Shown here piece by piece: positions 35,351 through 44,600 of a DNA stretch of 64,000 nt; positions within the stretch are counted from its first letter, which is position 1, and the number at the start of each line of letters is the position of its first letter. The stretch covers positions 124,001 to 188,000 of the forward strand of contig NZ_FOGB01000001.1 of assembly GCF_900111095.1 (NCBI RefSeq). Reading direction: 5' to 3'. The position numbers and the translations under genes were made by a program. Source of the DNA: Amphritea atlantica. GTDB lineage: Bacteria > Pseudomonadota > Gammaproteobacteria > Pseudomonadales > Balneatricaceae. The notes beneath the pieces are model-generated. The model was not told the origin of the DNA and ran no database searches. It saw only the letters and a program-made list of their open reading frames with translations.

Positions 35351-35375
35351 GGGCTTTCTTACGCTTAGAAAGCCC
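35351..35375 (+). terminator. Hairpin after the globin gene
   Basis: GGGCTTTCT and AGAAAGCCC form a perfect 9-bp stem with a 7-base loop, 20 bases after the globin stop. The tail is ATATTCT, only partly T-rich. Likely end of the iac-associated transcript, just before the regulatory repeats of the porin promoter. Confidence 0.6.
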
Positions 35376-35388
35376 ATATTCTCCGCTT

Positions 35389-35448
35389 GTTATATTTTGT
35401 TACATCTTCATACAACATTATACATTTCCACGGAATCTGGTTTACACC
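35389..35448 (+). promoter_or_regulatory. Porin/ALDH operon control region, copy A of a shared element
   Basis: GTTATATT at 35389 and GTTACATC at 35399 are direct repeats exactly 10 bases apart; TTTACACC begins at 35441, 42 bases after the second repeat, with CACGGAA just before it. The first QHNDH operon has the same parts at 45961, 45971 and 46013 with identical spacings. Ten-base tandem repeats are the usual binding pattern of OmpR-family response regulators. TTTACA may act as the -35; no clear -10 follows. Confidence 0.65.
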
Positions 35449-35607
35449 CTCAGGCTACTCTGTTTCCTGTGCTCAGTCTGTCCTGACCTGTACAGAGTTC
35501 TCCCCCTTCGAACTCTGACAGGTTAATCGGCAGCCATTGCAAGACAGCGGCGATGATCCGCTGCCTGACGATTATAAAAATATCGCGTGTTCGCGGAGGA
35601 AATATCG

Positions 35608-36924
35608 ATGAAGAAATCAAATGGCCATAACCTGTCTGGTTACCTGCTATCTGCTGCAGTTGCTGCGGCAACGGCAGCCATGGCTATGCCGGCACAGGCT
35701 TACAACCTCTACTCACAGGATGGGACTGAGGTTAATCTGGATGTGGAAGCTGTTTTTGGTGTGTTCAGCAGTGATGAAACCTATGGTAATAGTGAGTCAA
35801 AACCAAGCTGGCAGGAAGGCTATATTAAGTATGGTTTCAGCGGTACTCGCGAGCTGAGTAATGGGGCATCCCTGTTCGGCGCTGCTAATGCTGTGTCTTC
35901 CGGCACCTGGGGTGATGGCGATGCTGCAGGGTTAACAACCGGTGATGAGAGCAAAACCAAAATTGAAGACCTTTACGCAGGTTTCCGCACCGATATGTTT
36001 GAGCTTTCCGTTGGTCGTCAGAATCTGAGCATCGGTGATGGTTTTATTCTTAATGGCGATTCACTTAATTTAGGTAAAGGCCTTGAGGGTATTGACCCTG
36101 CGTTTGAGCCTGACCGAGGTGGTGCATACTGGCTGGCGGCCCGTAAAGCATTTGATAAAACCGTGGTTGCCCGTGTTGGCGGCGATGATGGCGTACGCTC
36201 AGATATTTTCTGGTTAGAGTCAGATAACGCCGGTCAGGCCAGTATGGAGCTGGCGGGTATCAATCTTGAGTATGTGACTGAAAAAGGCACCTTTGGAGCG
36301 ATGTATATAAAAGGCCTGGGTGTGGATGCTGGCGAAGCCGCATTCATGGGGCTTGAGGGGCGTGATGGTCAGAAAACCATCAGCGTTCGCTATCAGGGTA
36401 ATGCCGGTGTTGAAAACCTGTTCCTCTCTTCAGAGTATGTTTCTCAGGAAGATGGTGTCAGTGGTGATGACACAAACGCCTGGTATGCCGAAGCAGGCTG
36501 GACCTTTGCTGATGCGCCATGGGCACCCAGTGTGAACTACCGCTTCACCAGTTACGATGAAGGCTATGATCCACTGTTCTTCGGCTTTAGCCGAGGTTAT
36601 GGAACCTGGTTCCAGGGCGAGGTCGCCGCTAACTACGCCGGACCGTTTGGTACAGGTACCGATATCCACTACCTGGGGGTAACAGCGCATCCGAGCGAGA
36701 TGCTCACCGTGGGCGCCGGTTACTTCAACTTTGAAGACAAGAACGATACCGATTCAGTTGATATGTCTGCTAATGAGCTGAATATCTGGGCTGAGTGGGT
36801 GGCGATGGATCATCTGATTATCAGTCCGGTACTGGGTTTCTACACACCGGATAATGCTAACAGCACGCAGGGTAACGATGACACCAATACTTACGCGCAG
36901 GTTATCGCTATCGTGCCGTTCTGA
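35608..36924 (+). CDS. Outer membrane porin
   Basis: A 438-residue beta-barrel protein with a Sec signal peptide cleaved after about Ala31 (MPAQA-YNLYSQDG). The mature part is rich in alternating aromatic/glycine strands (FGAMYIKGLG, FLSSEYVSQEDG, PSVNYRFTSYDEGYD) and ends in aromatic Phe (IAIVPF), as barrel proteins do. It is homologous to the partial porin at 63556 (same YxQDGxxxxxxVEAVFGVFS and GDGFI segments). Start ATG 35608 follows GGAGG. Position before an aldehyde dehydrogenase and its shared promoter element suggest uptake of an aromatic amine or acid. Confidence 0.85.
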   Translation: MKKSNGHNLSGYLLSAAVAAATAAMAMPAQAYNLYSQDGTEVNLDVEAVFGVFSSDETYGNSESKPSWQEGYIKYGFSGTRELSNGASLFGAANAVSSGTWGDGDAAGLTTGDESKTKIEDLYAGFRTDMFELSVGRQNLSIGDGFILNGDSLNLGKGLEGIDPAFEPDRGGAYWLAARKAFDKTVVARVGGDDGVRSDIFWLESDNAGQASMELAGINLEYVTEKGTFGAMYIKGLGVDAGEAAFMGLEGRDGQKTISVRYQGNAGVENLFLSSEYVSQEDGVSGDDTNAWYAEAGWTFADAPWAPSVNYRFTSYDEGYDPLFFGFSRGYGTWFQGEVAANYAGPFGTGTDIHYLGVTAHPSEMLTVGAGYFNFEDKNDTDSVDMSANELNIWAEWVAMDHLIISPVLGFYTPDNANSTQGNDDTNTYAQVIAIVPF

Positions 36925-36948
36925 TTAACACAACATAATGATAAAAAA

Positions 36949-36972
36949 ACAGGGCTTCGGCAGAGGCCCTGT
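36949..36972 (+). terminator. Hairpin between the porin and aldehyde dehydrogenase genes
   Basis: ACAGGGC and GCCCTGT form a 7-bp stem with a 10-base loop. No T-run. Probably lowers read-through from the highly expressed porin to the dehydrogenase, or stabilises the porin messenger. Confidence 0.5.
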
Positions 36973-36997
36973 ATCTCTCCAACAAAGGAATATGAGT

Positions 36998-38407
36998 ATG
37001 AAAGAGTATTCACTGATGATCAATGGTCAGAAGACCGCGCCTCAGGGTGGTTTTTTTGACGTTCTGAACCCGGCGACCGAAGCAGTGGTTGCTCTCTGCC
37101 CTCAGGCGAGTGTTGAACAGCTGGATGAAGCGGTCAGTGCCGCACAGGCATGTTACGAAAGCTGGCAGCATTCCAGCGATGCCGAGCGGAAAAAGTTACT
37201 TCATGACATCGCTGATCGTATTGAGGCCAATGCTGCTGAGCTGGCGCAGATTATCGTTGAGGAACAGGGTAAGCCGCTGTTTCTGGCACAGATGGAAGTT
37301 GGCGGTGCTGTTGCCTGGACCCGTGCCACCGCTGAGCTGGAAATGCCGGTGGATATTCTTGAAGACAGTGATACTAAACGGGTGGAGGTGCATCGTAAGC
37401 CTCTTGGTGTCGTTGGTTCTATCACGCCGTGGAACTGGCCGTTGATGATCGCTGTCTGGCATATCATGCCGGCGATCCGTTCCGGTAATACGGTGGTTTC
37501 TAAGCCCTCCGGTCTGACACCGCTGAATACTATCCGTCTGGTGGAGATTATCAATGAAGTGGCGCCTCCAGGACTGGTCAATGTTGTCACCGGTGAAACG
37601 GGTATCGGCAGCGGTATGACCAAGCATCCGGGCATTCGCAAAATTGTATTTACCGGATCGACCCCTACCGGGCAAACCATTATGCGCGGTGCGGCCGATA
37701 ACCTTAAACGCCTGACTCTGGAACTGGGCGGCAATGATGCCGGTATCGTGCTGCCGGATACCGATCCTGCGAAGGCTGCTGAGGGTATTTTCCAGACCGC
37801 ATTCCTTAACATGGGGCAAACCTGTGCCGCGTTGAAGCGTCTCTATGTGCATGACTCTATCTATGAAGAGCTGTGTGAGAAGCTGGCTGATGTTGCGGCA
37901 AAACAAGTGATGGGTAATGGTCTGGATGAAGGTGTGACCTTCGGACCGGTACAGAACCGTGCTCAGCTGAATCTGGTAAACGAACTGGTTGAAGATGCCC
38001 GCGCCAATGGTGCCCGGATTATCTGTGGTGGCTCTCTGGTGGATGGCGCTGGTTATTTTTATCCACCGACTCTGGTGGCTGATGTGACTGACGGCTGCCG
38101 TCTGGTGGATGAGGAGCAGTTCGGTCCGGTGTTACCAATTATCCGTTACACCGATATTGAGGATGCGATTAAACGAGCCAATGCAACAGACGTGGGGCTG
38201 GGTGGATCTGTCTGGTCGTCAGACATTGCTAAAGCAACGCAGATTGCCGGACGTCTGGAGTGTGGTACGGCCTGGATCAATGGTCATGCAGAGCTGCTGC
38301 CTTATGCGCCTTTTGGTGGCTGTAAGATGTCAGGCTTCGGCGTTGAGTTTGGTCAGGAAGGTCTGATGGAATATACCTCTGCACAGGTTCTTAATATCAA
38401 TAAATAA
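36998..38407 (+). CDS. Aldehyde dehydrogenase, NAD(P)-dependent
   Basis: A 469-residue ALDH superfamily enzyme. Catalytic Cys lies in NMGQTCAALKRLYV, general base Glu in LELGGNDAG, and the Rossmann motif in FTGSTPTGQTIM; the oxyanion Asn is in TPWNWPL. ATG 36998 has AAAGGAA at good spacing; ATG 36992 and the upstream frame are poorer. The NMGQTCAALKR spelling points to an AldA-like subgroup, not the XylG or FeaB groups. Because its operon shares promoter architecture with the first QHNDH operon, I infer it oxidises that enzyme's aldehyde product, perhaps indole-3-acetaldehyde to IAA. A hydroxymuconic semialdehyde dehydrogenase role is the main alternative. Confidence 0.85.
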   Translation: MKEYSLMINGQKTAPQGGFFDVLNPATEAVVALCPQASVEQLDEAVSAAQACYESWQHSSDAERKKLLHDIADRIEANAAELAQIIVEEQGKPLFLAQMEVGGAVAWTRATAELEMPVDILEDSDTKRVEVHRKPLGVVGSITPWNWPLMIAVWHIMPAIRSGNTVVSKPSGLTPLNTIRLVEIINEVAPPGLVNVVTGETGIGSGMTKHPGIRKIVFTGSTPTGQTIMRGAADNLKRLTLELGGNDAGIVLPDTDPAKAAEGIFQTAFLNMGQTCAALKRLYVHDSIYEELCEKLADVAAKQVMGNGLDEGVTFGPVQNRAQLNLVNELVEDARANGARIICGGSLVDGAGYFYPPTLVADVTDGCRLVDEEQFGPVLPIIRYTDIEDAIKRANATDVGLGGSVWSSDIAKATQIAGRLECGTAWINGHAELLPYAPFGGCKMSGFGVEFGQEGLMEYTSAQVLNINK

Positions 38408-38439
38408 TCGTTGCTGCTAAGTGCGCAGCACAGCATAGG

Positions 38440-38485
38440 AAGCAGCCTGATTAAGTGGTAGAGGCTGCTTTCTGTTATCTCTTTT
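38440..38485 (+). terminator. Terminator after the aldehyde dehydrogenase gene
   Basis: AAGCAGCCT and AGGCTGCTT form a 9-bp stem with a 13-base loop, followed by TCTGTTATCTCTTTTT. A T-rich but interrupted tail. Confidence 0.65.
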
Positions 38486-38560
38486 TATACTTGTTTCGCC
38501 TTTGTTTATCAGAATTCTCTGTTAAATCCTGTTTCTTGATCGCCCTGCCGGGAGCGTATC

Positions 38561-38639
38561 CCGGTGCTTTCGTTTTCCGGTGCTCTCGTTTTCCGGAGCT
38601 CTCGTGATCCGGGGCCTCGTTTTCCGGAGCTTTCTTCCT
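38561..38639. repeat. Tandem imperfect 16-bp repeats
   Basis: Units start at 38561, 38577, 38593, 38609 and 38624 and share CCGGwGCTyTCGTTTT; the fourth has 15 bases and the fifth decays. The array lies in the gap between the ALDH gene and the convergent kinase gene, outside any credible gene. It looks like a small slippage-generated minisatellite. Confidence 0.7.
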
Positions 38640-38658
38640 GGCTATAAACGATAGCTTT

Positions 38659-38683
38659 GCCCCTCTGATGAGGGGCTTTTTTT
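38659..38683 (+). terminator. Intrinsic terminator at the 3' end of the kinase gene
   Basis: GCCCCTC and GAGGGGC pair around TGAT, followed by seven T on the plus strand. It would stop any transcript reading in from the ALDH side before it becomes antisense to the kinase gene. For the minus strand the same stem lacks a T-tail. Confidence 0.85.
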
Positions 38684-38698
38684 AGCCTTTTATTGCCG

Positions 38699-41600
38699 CT
38701 AGTTGCTGGTTTCGCTCTGCTGACTAAACTGGTGCAGCGCCTCAAGACCCATAGCTACCAGGCTTTTCAGTTCGTTACAGGTGTCTGATGTGATTACTTC
38801 TTTATCCATCTCTATCGCTTTACTCCGCACGGCCAGTGAATGCAGACCGAAATTTGCCGCTGCTCCGGCCAGTTGATGGGCGAAACTTTGCATCGCCTTA
38901 AAATCTTCAGCCTCGTATGCCTGCTGCATCTTCTCAGTCAGTTGCTGACATTGCTGTTCTAGCTGATTAAGCAGGCGGATAAATTTCTCGCTGCCCAGCA
39001 TGCTGCAATGTTGGCCAACCAGATGTTCATCGAGCATAGTCGTCATCTCATTTGTTGCTGTCACCGTTTCTGAAGGATTCGGCACAGATGCGTGAAGCTC
39101 GGTATTGTTAACGGCTGCCGGATGTTGACTCAGTAGTCGTTGTAGTTCGGTAAACTGCAGGGGTTTGCCGATCACCGCATCGATCCCGGCGGCATGATAG
39201 TTGTTGATCTCCGCTTCGGTAATACTGGCGGTCAGGGCGATCACCCGCACATTGGCTTTTTCCGGCGTGCGATGCTGGCGGATTCTGCGGGTGGTTTCCA
39301 TGCCATCCATATCCGGCAGATGGATATCCATCAGTATCAGATCGTAGTCGTGCTGATCATGTTTCTGCAGGGCGGTATAACCGTTTTCAGCGATCTCAAC
39401 CCGGTGTCCATCGCTTTCCAGCAGGCCTTTCGCCACCTGTTGATTGATGGGCGTATCCTCGACCAGCAAAATATCCAGTGGTGTTGGAGCTGTTGGGGCA
39501 GGCAGGCTGTCTATCAGGTTGTCCTGCTCTGTTGTCGTTAGCGCATAGGGGATGGTGAACCAGAACTGGCTGCCCTGTCCCGCGATGCTGCTAAAGCCGA
39601 TCTCGCCCTGTTGCAGTTCGACCATTTTTTTGCTGATGGCAAGCCCCAGACCGGTGCCACCGTACCGGCGGGTAATGGACGAGTCTGCCTGGGAGAAGTG
39701 CTGGAAGATCCGGTGGTGCGATTCTTCAGGAATACCGATGCCACTATCTTCAACCGTAAAATGGATTCTGGTGGTCTGATCACTCTGAAGGGCGTCGACC
39801 GATATTTTAATGTAACCCTGCTGGGTAAACTTAATGGCATTGGCGCAGAGGTTCATCAATACCTGTACCAGACTGCGTCGGTCACCGAAAACCCTGTCGG
39901 GCAACGAGTCACTGATCACCAGTTCCAGTGACAGACGTTTTTCCAGTGTCATTGGCCGCAGCATCAACTCCAGTTCATTGAGCACCTGTCTGACGGAGAA
40001 GGGCGCGTTGTGCAGCTCCACCTGACCCGCTTCAGCCTTGGTGAAATCGAGGACATCATTGAGGATTGACAGGAGGTTCTGACCGGATTGGTAGATCGCC
40101 TCGACCTGTTCCCGCTGGTCAGGGAGAAGGTTGCCTTTATTAAGCAGCTGAGCCATCCCCAGAATCCCGTTCATGGGGGTTCTGATCTCGTGGCTGATGG
40201 TTGCCAGAAATTCAGACTTTGCCTGACTGGCGGCTTCTGACTTCTGCAGATTCAGCTGCGCCTGTTCCTTCGCTTTACGTTCGGTGATATTGCTCAGTGA
40301 TCCCTCGTAGTAAACAACATTACCCTGGTCATCCAGCTCCCGGCGTGCCGAGATGGAGACATTTACGGGGGTACCATCGCGGCGCAGCCACTCGGTTTCG
40401 AAGCCTAGCACCCGGTTATCGGCAGATAACTGACTGAGGAAGCTGTGCAGGTCGATGCTGTTGGCAAAGCACTGGCTGCCAATATCGGTGATGGTGTGCA
40501 GAAACTCCTGTGGATTGGAATAGCCTAACAGTTCAGCCAGAGCCGGGTTAGCAGAGATAAAATGCCCCTGCGCACTGGCCCTGAAAATGGCTTCAACGGT
40601 GTTTTCAAACAGTGAGCGAAACTCCTGTTCTGACTGTTCCAGGCTGGAGTATAGCTTGGCATTTTCGATGGAGATGGCCGCCTGGGCCGAGAGTATTTGC
40701 AGGGTTTCCATGCGTGATGGATCGAATACATTTCGACTTTCATTGTTTTCCAGATAGAGCAGGGCGGTCAGCTCGCCGTGGTAGAGGATCGGCATGCACA
40801 GCAACGAACGGGGTTTGTGCGCCCGGATATAACTATCCTGCATAAACATATCATGACTGTGGGCATCACTGAGCACCACAATCTCTTTGGTGCGGGCGGT
40901 ATAGTGAACAATACTGACCGGCAGCCTGGTGCAGTCATCCAGCGTTAGATTTTTGAAGAACCGGGGCGGCTGATCCAGCTCAGTTTCCGCTTCGATATAG
41001 TATTCGTCCCGCTCTTTAAGTATGAGAATAGCCCGTTGTGCTCCGGCACTCTCCAGCGCCAGTGCCATCAGCCTGCCGAGCAGTTTCTCCAGCACGATCT
41101 CATCGGAAATGGCCTGGGAAGAGCGGATAACCGAAATGGTATCCAGCTGCTGATTGGAAAAGGTGTCGCCGTCATCTGTGCTGGTCAGTGTTTTGTTCTT
41201 TTCGTTGTGGCTGATGCTACGACTGGCGAATAACTCCGGATAGCGGCTCTGTAGCTGTTGCAGCTTTGGTTTGACCTGCAGCTGCTGATACCGGTCCCAG
41301 GCATCATTAAGATAGGTGTGGGCAATATTCTGTTTATCCCACTCGATATAGCAACGGCCGGCCATCTCTGCGGCAAGTGCGGCTATCAGATGAAAATGGT
41401 TCCGCTGAGCGCAGCTGATGGCCGCATCATAATAGTCCATCGCTTTGTGAAACTGGCGAGTGACCCGATACAGTTCAGCTTGCAGCAGAGAAGCAAAATG
41501 CTGATGATTTTCAGGGCAGTGGCGAGCCTGGCGTTTGGCTCTGCGAAGTGCTCTGCGAATAGGTTTCAGCTTTTTGTTCTGCTGCAGAATACTGATATCA

Positions 41601-44600
41601 GATAGAAGTGCGAGCCTGGACAGGGCGGTTATATATTCAAAGCAGGGAGAGGAGTAGGTGCCGACGATATGCGGTAGATAGGGCGCGCCTGTTTCGCAAT
41701 GCCAGTTAGCCTGTTGATAGTCTTCAAAAATAAAGCAGAGCAGCGCACAGTAGTGGTGATAGGTGGCGATCGCGGTGCGATGGTCTTCACTGTGGTGTTC
41801 ATCCAGCATTGTTTGATTGAAAAAGCGGCCAAACAACCGGGTTGGATCTTCATTTTTCCCCAGCAGGTTATCGATTGCCTGTAATGCCTGCAGTGAATAC
41901 TGTATCGATGGTTTTTGCCCATATTGCAGCAGTGCATTGGTGTAGTTTTCCAGTGTCGGCTGTAACTCTGCAAAATTGTCTGTCTGGGTAAACGCATACT
42001 GGATCCAGGCTGCCAGGCTATAGCTGCCCCACTCAATGTCGCCACAGTTGATCGCCTGTTGATGTCCCTCCATCAGCGAACTCAGTGAGTTCTGCAGCGG
42101 TTCTTTCCAGTGGCGTACATAAGAGTCGAACAGAGACATGGTGCGATGATGCAACAGGCGGTCGGGTTGGCGTTGGTCTAGCTCGATGGCGATGGAACCT
42201 AATCGATATCCCTGTTCAATGGCGAAATACTTGCCGCAGAGGATACCGCCATAACCGGCAAAGGCCATCGGGGAGTGCGCTGTAATACCCCGGGTGAGGG
42301 TGAGTTCGACCTCTTTGGCCATCACCAGTGGCCGCAGGGCCGAGCTGGAAAATTTTACCGCCCCGAACATACTGGCCAGTATCGACAGGGCTGCCAGATC
42401 ATGAGGGTCCTGCATGGGGGCGGCGTTGAGTATCTGCTCCCGGCTGCGTCTGTGCAGTAACCACTGGGTTCTTAAAACGCCTTGCCAGATATGTCGTCTG
42501 CTGGGTTTTGAGGGTAGCTCTACCCCCAGCAGTTTAAGCACCTGCAGGGCCACTTTCATCGCCTGGTCGAACTGGTTCCTGGCAATATGCGACTGAATTC
42601 TGATCTCGAAGACTTTGACCCGGTCGAGCACGTTTTCACTATTCTGTATCACCTGATCGATCAGATAGTTCATCTGCTCATACTGGGCGCGGATATAGGC
42701 GGCTTCAGCGCCACTTTTATAGAGGGTTAAGGTCAGTTCGTAATGTTGTTGCCAGCTGTTATCCGGCAGTAGTTCAATGCCGGTCTGAAAATATTCCTGG
42801 GCGGCATCAAAGGCAGCTGAATCCAGTGCCTGCATGCCAGACTGGCAGTTGAGTGATGCCAGCTCGGTCAGCTCCGCGGTGGACTCGATCAGCGTGCGGG
42901 CGCTGTTCAGATGGTTGGTTATCTCGAACACCGGCCGGCTGTTTTGATCAGGAAAACGCTGTTGTAACAGCCGGCCTATCTGCAGGTGCAGTTGCTGCCG
43001 TTGATTTTCGGGGATCAGAGAGTAGGCCGCCTGCTGAATCCGGTCATGGACAAAGCGATAGCGGTGACGTTCGAAGCGCAGTCCTGAGCGGCTTGAGTAG
43101 TTGATATCCAGCGGAATGAGCAGCCCTTCACGCATGGCATCCATCAGGTTTCCGGTGGTGCTGTGGGGACTCTGTTCTAAGACAACGGCGAGGGTGTTGA
43201 GATCAAACGGGCTGCCGATACAGGCGGCCATCTGCAGCGCTTTCTGACTCGCATGAGACAGCTTTTGTATCTTACTGACCATCAGGTCGATGACGTTATC
43301 ACTCATCTCCCGTGACTGGATTTTTTGTTCATCCCATTGCCAGCGGTTGTTCTGAAAGCGGATCAGTCCCTCATCATGCAGTGAGTAAAGAAACTGAATG
43401 AGGAAAAACGGGTTGCCCTGGGTCTTCTCCAGACAGATCTGCGCCAGCTCGGTGCAGTGTTGCGGTTCGGTTCTCAGGGTATCTGCAATCAGTCTGATAA
43501 TCTGGGATTTGTTCAGCGGTTCAAGGAAGATCTCACTGATGTTGCTACTGCCCTGTTTTATCTTACTGATCGCCAGCGTCATGGGATGAGTCGGACTCAC
43601 TTCCTGATCCCGGTAGCTGCCGACAATCAGCAGGTTTGACATATCACCCTTTTCACACAATGAGGTGATCAGGTTGAATGACGCCAGATCCCCCCAGTGA
43701 AGATCATCGAGAAACAGCAGCAACGGGGTTTCTGCCGTTGCAAATACGCTGAGCAGTGATTTCACCAGACGGGAGAAGCGGTTCTGCTCTTCGAGAATAG
43801 AAAAGCGGGGCGTATTTTTTTGTGGGCCAATGATCAGTTCCAGTTCAGGCACCAGGCGTATCAGGGCGTGGGCATTCTGCCCCAGGGCATTGAGGATCTG
43901 ATCCCGGTAGCCTGTAATCTCCTGTTCGTTCTCGGTTAACAGCTGCCTGATCAGACCCTGCAGGGCGAGAAAAATACCGGAGTAGGGGCGGGTTCGACGG
44001 AACTGATCAAACTTGCCGCTGATAAACCGCCCGTTCTGTTCATGGATATAGTGACGCAGTTCGTGAACCAGACTCGACTTCCCCACGCCCGCGTAACCGG
44101 TAATCAGAATCAGCTCCTGACGTCGCAGATTCGCCTGATCGAAACTGTTACGCAGTTTCTGGATGGTTGCCGCACGCCCATAGAGACGTTGAGGGATGGA
44201 GAAGTGTTCAGAGATATCTTTACGGGCCAGGCTGAACAGCGGAATACTCTGGTGCTGCGTCCAAAGCGTCAGGCAGCGTTTCAGATCCTCAGAGATACCG
44301 AAGCTTGACTGGTACCGCTCCGAGGCATCTTTGGCCATCAGTTTCAGGACAATCCGGCTGAGCATCTCCGGCAGTTCAGGTTTAACTTTGTGGGGTGCCT
44401 GCGGGTGTTTGGCAATATGGCTGTGGATCAGTTGCAGACGATCTTTACCGGTAAAGGGTGGACGTCCGCAGAGTATTTCATAGAGGGTGACACCCAGGCT
44501 GTAAAAGTCACTGCGAAAATCGATATGTCGGTTGATCCGCCCGGTTTGCTCCGGCGCCATGTAACGCAGGTCATCAACGGAGAGTTGTTGTGAGTTCCAG

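Noticed and set aside
35526-35545. CGGCAGCCATTGCAAG upstream of the porin, resembling a -24/-12 element
   Set aside because: GG and GC are only 8 bases apart, which is incompatible with sigma-54 spacing.
38509-38745. Minus-strand frame over the 16-bp repeats
   Set aside because: Its sequence is just translated repeat with no start signal, and it overlaps the kinase 3' end.
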